This document shows positions 1 through 7,961 of a stretch of 64,000 nucleotides of DNA, piece after piece; the first letter of the stretch is position 1; every line of letters begins with the position of its first letter. The position numbers and the translations under genes are program-made. The notes under the pieces were generated by a model that saw only the letters and a list, made by a program, of their open reading frames with translations, had not been told where the DNA came from and searched no databases. The stretch is taken from contig NZ_MSDU01000003.1 of assembly GCF_001936625.1 (NCBI RefSeq), positions 248,001 through 312,000 on the forward strand, read 5' to 3'. The DNA is from Domibacillus antri (GTDB lineage Bacteria > Bacillota > Bacilli > Bacillales > Domibacillaceae).

Positions 1-111
1 ATGAAAATCGATTATTCATTCTATTATTATATCCTTTCACTTTCATCTTTAAAAACACGCTCACAATATTGTATCAGAAAAATAAAATGCGCGCATCCAA
101 CCATAAAAGTG

Positions 112-137
112 AAAAAACTGCATGAATGCAGTTTTTT
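112..137 (-). terminator. Rho-independent terminator of the first SLH gene
   Basis: A perfect stem (ACTGCAT/ATGCAGT) flanked by A6 and T6 lies just past the stop codon of the minus-strand gene that ends at 143. The T-run follows the stem on both strands, so it could work in both directions. The first 110 bases of the window hold no gene I can support. Confidence 0.75.
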
Positions 138-142
138 CGCTC

Positions 143-1915
143 TTATTTACTAAAAAATGTCGATGTCAGCTCTTCATGCCATTTTTTAAAAATAGGACTA
201 TCGTATGTGACCATCCGTTCAACCATATTCGTTCCCTGATAAAAAATCATGGCTTTTTCATCGAGGCCGTAGCGCTTTGCAAAGTCCATATACATCGTAA
301 ACGTTTCGGCCCCCTCCGCCGCCTGCGTTATGCCATATGAATCAATTTCGATGGTAATGCCCGTGCCATACATTTGAGCATTAACAAACGCTTTATGAAG
401 ACGTTCTTCTTTATTCGAAACCGACGTACGGAACGCATTCGGCTGAAGGAAAGCGGCATCAAATCCATATGATTTCCAATGTTGGAAGTTTGTCGATGTC
501 GCATGCGGTGCATAAATAAGGAATTTGTCCTTCTGATGAATTTTGTGTGAAATTGTTGAAAGAAGAAGTCCGTCATCCTGCACGCGGACGGTTTCATTCA
601 TCCAGTAATATCCTTTAAATGTGATATTTGTGAATCCAAATTCTTTCCACTTTTTTTCGACCTGCGACATGTACCAGTTGACAATGTCGTATCGCGCATA
701 CACATCGTTGGCGACTTCCCGTCCGTCCATGGTTACGAACGCCCCGTTCCATTTCGGATAAGGAATTGAAATATATACATTCACGTGCTGATTTTTTTGT
801 TTCGCCGCTTCATTTAAATTTTGCAAAACACCCGTTTCAGAAAAGGTCCGGTCCATATATGCCTGCCAGTCCGCATAGTTCGCATCATTTTTCGGCGATT
901 CGACCAGTTCCCCTCCATCATATGTACGGCCCAGCACGATAAACGTATCAAACATATCCATCTCTCTGCCGTCAGGCGATGCATAACTTAAATAGTGGTG
1001 AAAAAACGCTGGTGTGAAGGCTGTTTTTCGTTCCATTCCGTTGTACATGAGCACACCGCTTTTAATACCGGTTTTGTCTGCACTCGCAATTTCTTGTGAA
1101 AATTGCTTATATTTATTGCTTGTCGGATGAATCGTCCCATTTGTGTACTGTGCTGCCCGCTCAAACGCTTCTTCAATAGTCGAGACTGTTTCCATGACAT
1201 TTCCGCTGCTTCTCACTTCATAACTGAGCGGCTGCTGGAACACGCGGGATAAAAACGCACTGAACTGAGCCCGCGTCACATTCTCAAGCGGTCTGAATGT
1301 CCCATCTTTATAGCCGGTTGTAATATTACGGTAGGCAATAGCATCCACGGCTTTATAATAGGGATCATTCGCCGGTATATCGGTAAATGACGTCGATTCT
1401 GTTCCTTTAAAAGCAAAAGCCGCGGAGAGCGCTTTCGCCATTTCATTTCGAGTCAGCGGCGCATCCGGCATAAAAGCACCCTCTTCCGTTAAAGAAAGAA
1501 GTCCTGCATCCACGACAGGCTTAACCGCTTTAAAACCTGGAGAAGATTCCGTCATATCACTGATGCCATCCGGATCAACCGGTTTTTCAGGGATGCCCGG
1601 AACTGGTTTTGTTTCCGGATTCGTTTCTTTTGTCGATTTTGTGGTTTCAATATCTTCAATCACCTGTTCGACCGGTTCGATCACACGCATCAGCATAACC
1701 GCCGCGTCTTTTCGCTTAATCGTTTCACCCGGTTTAAACTTCCCATCCGAATAACCGCTGATGACTTTATGTGAGGATAAAAATTTAATATCTTCATATG
1801 CCCAATATTTATAGGAAACGTCTGAATAATTCGCCGCATCCGCAGATGACGGCTGAATGGACGCCCCAATTAAACTGCATGCAGCCAAACCAAACAACAC
1901 CTTTTTAATCTTCAT
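143..1915 (-). CDS. Secreted SLH-domain protein with DUF4855-like C-terminal domain
   Basis: 590 residues. A signal peptide (about 1-27) is followed by three SLH domains at about 29-80, 115-165 and 175-225, which normally hold a protein on pyruvylated secondary cell-wall polymer. Residues about 235-590 form a globular domain with the motifs GIKSGVLMYNG, FKGYYWMNETV and IYAPHATSTNF; I read this as DUF4855-like from memory of the family. Its biochemical role is unknown, although the fold and acidic/aromatic motifs would suit a glycoside-hydrolase-type barrel (inference). The start is set by AGGAGG 6 nt before ATG. The next gene on the same strand is a full-length paralogue with the same architecture, so this is a local duplication. 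Confidence 0.85.
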   Translation of the reverse strand: MKIKKVLFGLAACSLIGASIQPSSADAANYSDVSYKYWAYEDIKFLSSHKVISGYSDGKFKPGETIKRKDAAVMLMRVIEPVEQVIEDIETTKSTKETNPETKPVPGIPEKPVDPDGISDMTESSPGFKAVKPVVDAGLLSLTEEGAFMPDAPLTRNEMAKALSAAFAFKGTESTSFTDIPANDPYYKAVDAIAYRNITTGYKDGTFRPLENVTRAQFSAFLSRVFQQPLSYEVRSSGNVMETVSTIEEAFERAAQYTNGTIHPTSNKYKQFSQEIASADKTGIKSGVLMYNGMERKTAFTPAFFHHYLSYASPDGREMDMFDTFIVLGRTYDGGELVESPKNDANYADWQAYMDRTFSETGVLQNLNEAAKQKNQHVNVYISIPYPKWNGAFVTMDGREVANDVYARYDIVNWYMSQVEKKWKEFGFTNITFKGYYWMNETVRVQDDGLLLSTISHKIHQKDKFLIYAPHATSTNFQHWKSYGFDAAFLQPNAFRTSVSNKEERLHKAFVNAQMYGTGITIEIDSYGITQAAEGAETFTMYMDFAKRYGLDEKAMIFYQGTNMVERMVTYDSPIFKKWHEELTSTFFSK

Positions 1916-2023
1916 TATTTCCTCCTGTTACATTCTTATTAAATTAAGTTTAACATAGCGTTTCAGATTACAAAGGAAATTTTTTATTATTTTTTTACAA
2001 TATTTGAACAATCTGCTTTTGTC

Positions 2024-2049
2024 GAAAAGTCCCGCCTAAAAAGACGGGA
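2024..2049 (-). terminator. Probable terminator of second SLH/DUF4855 gene
   Basis: On the minus strand a TCCCGTC...GGCGGGA hairpin followed by CTTTTC lies directly after the stop at 2058. The U-run is short, so strength is uncertain. Confidence 0.55.
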
Positions 2050-2057
2050 TGTTACTA

Positions 2058-3734
2058 TTAGTGAAGTGTATTGTACAACTCTCTATATAAACGGTTGTAC
2101 GTTGAATCGTTGTATGTCGCCATCCGGTTTACCATATCTGTTCCCTGATACATAATTAAGCTTTGACCAGGGAGCCGGTATCTGTTCGCCATCTCTAAAT
2201 AATCCATGAAATTACCAGAACCGCTGGCAATTTGGTGCGGCGAGTAGGAGTCGATTTCAATATTAAGCCCGCTTCCGTAGACTTGCGCCCGCAAAAAGGC
2301 CCGGTGAAGACGCGCATCTGTATCATTTAAATCGAGACGAAACGCATTTGGCTGTAAATAGGCACCGTCAAATCCGTACGTTTTCCAGCTTTCAAAATTG
2401 GTTGAGGATGCATGGGGGGAATAAATAAACGTTTTGCCGGATTTATGTATAGCTGCCGCCGTCTGTTCAACAAGCTGCTCATCTTCAAGTGAAATGACTG
2501 TCTCATTCAGCCAGTAGTAACCTTTAAATGATAAATTCGTATAGCCTGCCGCTTTCCATTTGCTTTCAACTTGCTGGCGGTACCAATTGACAAGCTTTTG
2601 ACGCTCCGGCAATGTATTTTTCACACTTTTCCCATTTGGAAGCACAATCGATTCTCCCTGTTTAGGATAGGGAATGGCGATATACACAGTCGGTTTCTTT
2701 CCAAGCTCCTTTGCATCCTTATTCAAAGCAGCCATTGCGCCATCAGCTGCAAAGGTGCGGTCTGCATACCATTTAAATTCTTTGTAATTCGCTTTATTGC
2801 GGGACGTTTCCGCAAATTCGCCGGTGACGCTGTAATTCCGTCCTAAAATAATAAAGGAATCAAACATCGTGCCGGTATAACGCTCATTTTGTTTATAAGC
2901 TAAATACGGCTTGAAAAATTCATTGTCAAATAAAGAGGGATTTTCTGCCCCATTATAAATTAGCACACCGTTTTTAATGCCTGTTTTGGTCATCGGCTGC
3001 GGTCGCTGTGCGTATGTAATAAGAGAATTGCTGACTGGATGAACCGTCGATCCCGCTGTCCGGACCGTCTTATTAATGGCATCCGTTTCGTTCTGGTACG
3101 AGGCGATCGTCTGCCCATTCTGCTTCACAACATATTGAAGCGGCTTTCCGTATATACGCGCTAAAAATGTTGAAAATTGCGCCCGGTTAACAGTTACGTC
3201 CGGCTTAAATGTTCCATCTTTGTAGCCGGATGTCACATCATTTTCGGCTATGGCATCGACAAATTTGTAAAAGGGATTGCTCTTCGATACATCTTTAAAA
3301 GAAGACGCGCCTTTGCCTTTGTAGTTGTAAGCGACAGCAATCACTTTCGCCATTTCTTTTCGGCTGAGCGGTCCATTCGGATTAAATTTATTCCCTGAAA
3401 GGGTGAACAATCCTTTATTCACCGCCGCCATTATTTCCTTATATCCGCCCATTGTCGCTTTCATATCCGATGGCTTTACTGAAGGATTGGAAGGCATCGG
3501 CCACTTCAGCGCCCGGACGACCATAATCGCCGCATCTTTGCGCGTTAATGTTTTGAGCGGCTGAAAAGTGCCCCCTGCATACCCTTTAATGACTTGTTTG
3601 TCTGTTAAAAATCGAATTTCATCGTGTGCCCAGTGATCCCGCGGAATGTCTTTAAACTGAGCACCTCCGGCTTGATTAGGCAGGGTTGTACTAAATAATA
3701 AAACACTTAACAATAAAAAGACGGCTTTCTTCAC
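2058..3734 (-). CDS. Secreted SLH-domain protein with DUF4855-like domain (paralogue)
   Basis: 558 residues when begun at the GTG that lies 8 nt after GGAGG; a longer TTG-initiated frame would put the ribosome binding site inside the gene. A signal peptide is followed by three SLH domains (about 25-80, 100-155, 160-215). The C-terminal domain shares with the upstream neighbour the motifs FKGYYWLNETV, IYSPHASSTNF and NIEIDSYS. The conserved Asn-Glu in YYWxNETV and the acidic EIDSY patch are plausible active-site residues, but no activity is established here. It lies in tandem with its paralogue, about 140 bp upstream of it, and closely follows a broken membrane-protein frame. Confidence 0.85.
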   Translation of the reverse strand: MKKAVFLLLSVLLFSTTLPNQAGGAQFKDIPRDHWAHDEIRFLTDKQVIKGYAGGTFQPLKTLTRKDAAIMVVRALKWPMPSNPSVKPSDMKATMGGYKEIMAAVNKGLFTLSGNKFNPNGPLSRKEMAKVIAVAYNYKGKGASSFKDVSKSNPFYKFVDAIAENDVTSGYKDGTFKPDVTVNRAQFSTFLARIYGKPLQYVVKQNGQTIASYQNETDAINKTVRTAGSTVHPVSNSLITYAQRPQPMTKTGIKNGVLIYNGAENPSLFDNEFFKPYLAYKQNERYTGTMFDSFIILGRNYSVTGEFAETSRNKANYKEFKWYADRTFAADGAMAALNKDAKELGKKPTVYIAIPYPKQGESIVLPNGKSVKNTLPERQKLVNWYRQQVESKWKAAGYTNLSFKGYYWLNETVISLEDEQLVEQTAAAIHKSGKTFIYSPHASSTNFESWKTYGFDGAYLQPNAFRLDLNDTDARLHRAFLRAQVYGSGLNIEIDSYSPHQIASGSGNFMDYLEMANRYRLPGQSLIMYQGTDMVNRMATYNDSTYNRLYRELYNTLH

Positions 3735-3764
3735 CGGATGATCCTCCAAACTAGTTTAATAGGA

Positions 3765-4136
3765 CTATTTTATCAGTGCATATCCGAAAACAAAAGACAA
3801 TTTTGTCAAAAAAAAGAAGAGAGCATCACGCTCTCCATTTCTAATGTTGGTTTCAGGGTTGTTTGCGATGTATAAATTTTGGCCGCTGTAATTTTCAAGC
3901 GTAACAAACTGCCCATGCAAGGACTGATTATATAGACCATTCACAAATAAAAACACAACCGGAATCAAAAAGAAGCCGGCCGTTTTAAACGGCAGCTCTT
4001 TTTTTCGCCAGAATAGCAGCCATACTAAAAAGAGCAGAATAAATACATACAGAAAATGCGGACGGTACAATAAACTGAGCGACAACAGGATCATCTGCGC
4101 CGCAAACAGCTTCACTTTATGTTCCCGTTCAAACAG
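3765..4136 (-). pseudogene. C-terminal remnant of a polytopic membrane protein, possibly GT39-like glycosyltransferase
   Basis: An open frame of about 120 codons begins right after an in-frame stop. It encodes two or three hydrophobic segments followed by a soluble stretch with GQNLYIANNPET. In dolichyl-phosphate-mannose-type (GT39/PMT-like) membrane glycosyltransferases a related NLYIGNNP-type motif follows the last helices of the core, so this looks like the 3' piece of such a gene. No good ribosome binding site or methionine start is present. The 5' part is absent, because the divergent SLH gene begins 20 bp away. The family call is inference from one motif. Confidence 0.45.
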
Positions 4137-4157
4137 TCACGATAAGGAGTTCAGACA

Positions 4158-5132
4158 ATGAACAAATTCACACTTTTCTCTTCCGCTACTGCCGTTTCGA
4201 TTGCCGCTGTCAGTGCTGTGCCTCAAGCGCAGGCTGAAACTGTCCATTCATTTAAAGATGTAAGTGCAAACTATGATGAAGCCGTTAGTTTTTTATATGA
4301 ATTTGAGATTATTAAAGGAGTATCATCTACGGAGTTTGGCACATACAAGCCATTGACACGGGGCGATGCGGCCGTCATTTTGGCCAACACGCTTTTTCTT
4401 GATACCGAAAGCGCGCCCGATGCCGGGTTTACAGACGTAAACAGCCGCATAAAAGGTTCCGTTAATGCGCTCGCTGAAGCAGGTATTATTTCCGGAGTGA
4501 CATCAACCGAATTCAAGCCAAATGACACATTAAGCCGCGGTGCCATGGCGAAGCTGCTTACGCTCGGATTCGAGCTGCAGGATTACGCAGTGGATACACC
4601 ATTTAAAGATGCCTCCGGTGTATTTAAACCATACATTAACGCCTTATATGGAGCGGAAATTACAAGTGGTAAATCGAAAGATACGTATGGTACGCAGCTT
4701 GATATTACACGCGGTGACTTTTCAAATCTGCTCTATCGGACTATTTTATTCGCAGATGAGCTGTATTATTTTCCAGTAATCGGAAGTTACAACCTCACTT
4801 CTCCAACATCGATCGACATTACGCTGACGGAAGCCGTACCAGAAGAATGGAACGCGAAAGAAACCGTTGAATTTCTTCAGTTCTCCGTTCAACTGAAAGA
4901 CGGTACAGAAACCATTTTTGATCCGACAGCTTACCGTTTGTCACAAGACCGTAAAACCGTCACGGTTGAGCATACGACATATGATTTAACAGGAAAAGAA
5001 GGCACGCTTTTCATTGACGACTTTGAAAATGTCATTGAAATTCCATTCAATTTCACAACAGCTGCCGCTGCTGACGCCAGTTTACAAAAATCGCTTCAAA
5101 ACATGCCTGCAACAACAGGTACTGCTCAATAA
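4158..5132 (+). CDS. Small SLH-domain surface protein
   Basis: 324 residues with a signal peptide cut after about residue 26 (QAQA) and three SLH domains (about 30-80, 88-140, 146-195) with the motifs LTRGDAAVIL, LSRGAMAKLL and ITRGDFSNLL. The last 120 residues are predicted beta-rich and resemble the Ig-like domains that follow SLH domains in S-layer proteins. The start follows AAGGAG with an 8-nt gap. Its SLH sequences are closest by eye to those of the 214-residue protein at 17.1 kb and the large S-layer protein at 32.3 kb, and differ from those of the wall hydrolases at 48-55 kb. The ligand of the C-terminal part is unknown. Confidence 0.85.
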   Translation: MNKFTLFSSATAVSIAAVSAVPQAQAETVHSFKDVSANYDEAVSFLYEFEIIKGVSSTEFGTYKPLTRGDAAVILANTLFLDTESAPDAGFTDVNSRIKGSVNALAEAGIISGVTSTEFKPNDTLSRGAMAKLLTLGFELQDYAVDTPFKDASGVFKPYINALYGAEITSGKSKDTYGTQLDITRGDFSNLLYRTILFADELYYFPVIGSYNLTSPTSIDITLTEAVPEEWNAKETVEFLQFSVQLKDGTETIFDPTAYRLSQDRKTVTVEHTTYDLTGKEGTLFIDDFENVIEIPFNFTTAAAADASLQKSLQNMPATTGTAQ

Positions 5133-5138
5133 CAGCAA

Positions 5139-5290
5139 AGGGGCTATCTCGAAAGTTTATCGAGACACCCCTTCTTATTTCCATGGCCGGATTGTTTGAG
5201 CTTAGGCCGGAATCTTGAATGCAGGGCCGGATTTTCTGATTTTCCGGCCCTGCATCGTTGAATTCGATTAAAATAGCACAGAATCCGGCC
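5139..5290. repeat. GGCCGG phased element, copy 1 (head hairpin plus 3 forward and 2 inverted units)
   Basis: A head hairpin (GGGG...TCTCG / CGAGA...CCCC, 5140-5171) is followed by GGCCGGA at 5185, 5205 and 5225, then TCCGGCC at 5243 and 5284. A degenerate TTCGATT at 5263 fills the missing position, so the pitch stays at 20-21 bp. The centre is a perfect 13-bp inverted repeat (ATGCAGGGCCGGA with its complement, 11-nt loop), and the outermost units also pair (ATGGCCGGATT with AATCCGGCCAT). The whole can fold as one long interrupted hairpin. It sits between the convergent SLH and LCP genes, where the head hairpin could serve as terminator. Confidence 0.85.
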
Positions 5291-5299
5291 ATCCGCAAC

Positions 5300-6220
5300 T
5301 TATGATTCCAGCCCGAGATGGCTTTTAAACTCCCTGGATACCCGATTCCGTTCTTCGTCACTGACTAAATAGTAATAAACACCATTGATTCGTTCATTAC
5401 TTCCGTCAATCGTTACCGTTTCAATATTGTTGCGTGCAGATGCGTAATTTTTTTGAATGGCTCTCATGTCCCCGAGCGATAAGTTTGTCTGCACATTTTC
5501 ACCGACTGCCTTCATGACATCGTTAAATTTAAAAATCATATCCGGGCTGCTTCCTTTATCAAGAATGCCTTCCATCACCTGTCTCTGCCGGGCCTGTCTG
5601 CCGAAATCCCCGTTTGGATCTTCTTTGCGCATGCGCGTGTAGTTCAATGCTTCCGATCCGCTGAGTGTAATACGTCCTTGCGGGAAATCATCACCGCCGT
5701 ACGAAAAAGCAAAAGCGTTGTCCACTTCCACCCCTCCGACAGCATCCACCATTTCCTCGAGTCCTTCCATGTTCATTTCCACATAATAGTCGACCGGCAC
5801 ATCAAGGAAATTTTCCACCGTTTCAGCCGCCATGGTCACACCGCCAAACGCATAGGCATGATTGATTTTATCCTCTGTGTTCCTCCCGGCAATCGTCACA
5901 CGTGTATCGCGCGGAATACTCAACATTTTCGCCGTATTCTCTTTTCCATTTACCGACATAAGCAGCATCGTATCCGAACGTCCTCTATCTCCTTCACGTT
6001 CATCCACTCCGAGCAGGAGAACAGTAAAGCCTTCTTTATCCTGCAGAGATACATCATCTGAACGCTTATCTGAATCAAAATCTTCCCCATCCAGCGCATT
6101 TTGGACAGACTGGTACACCATAAATGCAATACCGGCTCCAATAAGCAAAAAAATGAAAAAGCAGCCCATTAATACTTTTCGTTTGCCGCGCTTTTTCTTC
6201 CGTTGTTCCCGTCTTCCCAT
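5300..6220 (-). CDS. LytR-CpsA-Psr (LCP) family cell-wall polymer ligase
   Basis: 306 residues: a basic cytoplasmic tail (1-15), one membrane helix (about 16-36) and an extracytoplasmic LCP domain (about 64-215). Hallmarks visible are SDTMLLMSV, SIPRDTRV, DKINHAYAFGG and the Arg-rich FGRQARQRQV, whose Asp and Arg residues bind the pyrophosphate of the lipid-linked substrate in characterised members. The family moves undecaprenyl-linked glycopolymers onto peptidoglycan. In this window the likely client is the secondary cell-wall polymer that anchors SLH proteins (inference from neighbours). The start follows GGAG. Bacillus genomes carry several paralogues, so I do not assign tagT, tagU or tagV. 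Confidence 0.9.
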   Translation of the reverse strand: MGRREQRKKKRGKRKVLMGCFFIFLLIGAGIAFMVYQSVQNALDGEDFDSDKRSDDVSLQDKEGFTVLLLGVDEREGDRGRSDTMLLMSVNGKENTAKMLSIPRDTRVTIAGRNTEDKINHAYAFGGVTMAAETVENFLDVPVDYYVEMNMEGLEEMVDAVGGVEVDNAFAFSYGGDDFPQGRITLSGSEALNYTRMRKEDPNGDFGRQARQRQVMEGILDKGSSPDMIFKFNDVMKAVGENVQTNLSLGDMRAIQKNYASARNNIETVTIDGSNERINGVYYYLVSDEERNRVSREFKSHLGLES

Positions 6221-6481
6221 CTTTTAAAGCTCCTTCAGCTGTTTTTAAAAGAATAACATAAATGGGGAAACGGCACGACTCTCAAGAGTGCCGCTCCTTT
6301 ATCACCGGCCGCGTCATCGATTTATAAAGAAGATCCTTTTAACGAAAAAGCGATTCAGAACGGCCCGTCCTGGCGATGGATGTCACATTGAATGGTCACG
6401 ATAACCCCTTTTTCATTATGGCCTTCACGACAGCTTCTCTATTCTTTTTTAAATTGCATACCTCGTTATTTTCCCGCTTTT

Positions 6482-6922
6482 TCACGAAAGATTCAGCATC
6501 AATTGTGTTAAGCGTTCAGCGAATTGCTGATCGTCTTCTTTTCTCCGCTTCTTCGGGCCTTTCAATCGCCCTCCCGCCTGACGGATTTTTTTGGCTGTAT
6601 GCCGGCTCAGCAGCAGCTGATCAATATTTTCAGGGGTATATAGCCGGCCGTTTTGATCAATCGCATAACCTTGTTTCGCCAGCACCATGGCAGCCAGTCC
6701 ATAATCCTGCGTCACAACAATATCTCCTTTTTGCACGCGGTTTACCAGTACAAAATCGACCGCATCCATTCCTTTCGATACGATAATCGTTTCCGCGCCG
6801 GGACGCGTCATTTCATGAGACGTATCGCAAATTAACAGAACCGGCAGCCCGTATGTATTTGCAATATCACACGCAATATTAACCACCGGACATCCATCCG
6901 CATCTATTAATAATTTCGTCAT
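6482..6922 (-). CDS. UPF0178 family protein (YaiI/YqxD-like)
   Basis: 146 residues. The N-terminus LLIDADGCPVVNIA and the motifs LICDTSHEM, VTQDYGLAAMVLAKG-like and GRLYTPENI match the UPF0178 family, a PIN/NYN-like fold with clustered acidic residues (Asp-Ala-Asp near the start, Asp in TQDYG) that suggest a metal-dependent nuclease, although no activity is proven. The second ATG is chosen because it puts the conserved DADGCPV near residue 6 as in relatives; a longer frame begins at 6940. The ribosome binding site is weak in either case. About 260 bp without a gene separate it from the LCP gene; a 7-bp GGCACTC-type hairpin near 6272-6292 is the only structure seen there. Confidence 0.85.
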   Translation of the reverse strand: MTKLLIDADGCPVVNIACDIANTYGLPVLLICDTSHEMTRPGAETIIVSKGMDAVDFVLVNRVQKGDIVVTQDYGLAAMVLAKQGYAIDQNGRLYTPENIDQLLLSRHTAKKIRQAGGRLKGPKKRRKEDDQQFAERLTQLMLNLS

Positions 6923-7179
6923 TCTCTGCACCCGTATCATTCATTTATTTTTCGTTTATTCAACAGAGCCGGCCGTTCAATAGGATATCTCCTTCCTAAT
7001 TGGCCGTCCGATCCTTTTCTTCTTCCTCGCTGTGCATTTCAATACAACTCCATCTGGGATTAGATATTCACTTATCCATATTTTGTACAACATCGGCATC
7101 CCCCGTCAAGCAATTACAAAATAACAAGGAACTTTTTCCGCATTCCGGCGTATAAAAGTAAGGAAAGGAGTTGTTCATA

Positions 7180-7812
7180 TTGAATTACAGTCAATTGCGG
7201 GAAAAAGCCCGTGCATCACTGAAAGGCAGCTGGCTCACCGCCATTACGTTATTCGTTGTCTCCACCCTCGTTTTTTCGCTTCCAGACTATTTGATCAACT
7301 TCAACACAAATCCGGACGACTTTACGGTCAGAGATGTCATCAGCCTGCTCATTTCGCTCTTGCTGCTCCCGATGACGATTGGTCTTATTTGGGCATGGGT
7401 TGACTTATCACGCGGAAAACGGATCGGATTCAATCATTTAATCGAGCCGTATCAGAAGATTTTTATCAAATCGATTGTTGTTTCTCTTTTACAAGGATTA
7501 TTTATTTTCTTATGGTCCCTGCTTCTGATTGTTCCCGGCATTATTAAATCTTTTTCTTATATGATGACGTTTTACATTTTACGCGACCGCCCCGAGTTAT
7601 CGCCGCTGCAGGCCATTACGGAATCACGTAAAATGATGGATGGACATAAAGGGGAAGCATTCGTCCTGGGACTGTCCTTTATCGGCTGGCTGCTGCTTGG
7701 ACTTGTTACAGTCGGGATCGCACTATTATGGGTTGTTCCATATATAAGCGTTGCGTTTGCTCATTTCTACAATACGATTCGGGCAGACTATGAAGAAAAA
7801 CAAACCATATAA
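7180..7812 (+). CDS. DUF975 family integral membrane protein
   Basis: 210 residues with about five to six hydrophobic segments. The features FYILRDRPELSPLQAITESRKMMDG and the following Phe-Ile-Gly-Trp helix are typical of DUF975, seen here in the order usual for the family. Function is unknown; members are proposed membrane-organising or transport-related proteins. The start is the TTG at 7180, 9 nt after AAAGGAG; an in-frame TTG at 7171 would abut that site. It stands alone and ends in a clear terminator. Confidence 0.85.
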   Translation: MNYSQLREKARASLKGSWLTAITLFVVSTLVFSLPDYLINFNTNPDDFTVRDVISLLISLLLLPMTIGLIWAWVDLSRGKRIGFNHLIEPYQKIFIKSIVVSLLQGLFIFLWSLLLIVPGIIKSFSYMMTFYILRDRPELSPLQAITESRKMMDGHKGEAFVLGLSFIGWLLLGLVTVGIALLWVVPYISVAFAHFYNTIRADYEEKQTI

Positions 7813-7823
7813 ATTATCAAATA

Positions 7824-7853
7824 AACAGTCCAGCTGCAGCGGACTGTTTTTTT
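7824..7853 (+). terminator. Rho-independent terminator after the DUF975 gene
   Basis: ACAGTCC/GGACTGT stem with loop AGCTGCAGC-like centre, followed by T7, starting 12 bases after the stop codon at 7812. Confidence 0.85.
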
Positions 7854-7961
7854 AACATCATAAAAGCCGTTCTTTTTCTTTTTACTTCTATGATGATTAC
7901 CCCCTCTACTTGATGTATACTCATAGAAACGATTCATGACTTTTTTCATGGGGGAATGCAA

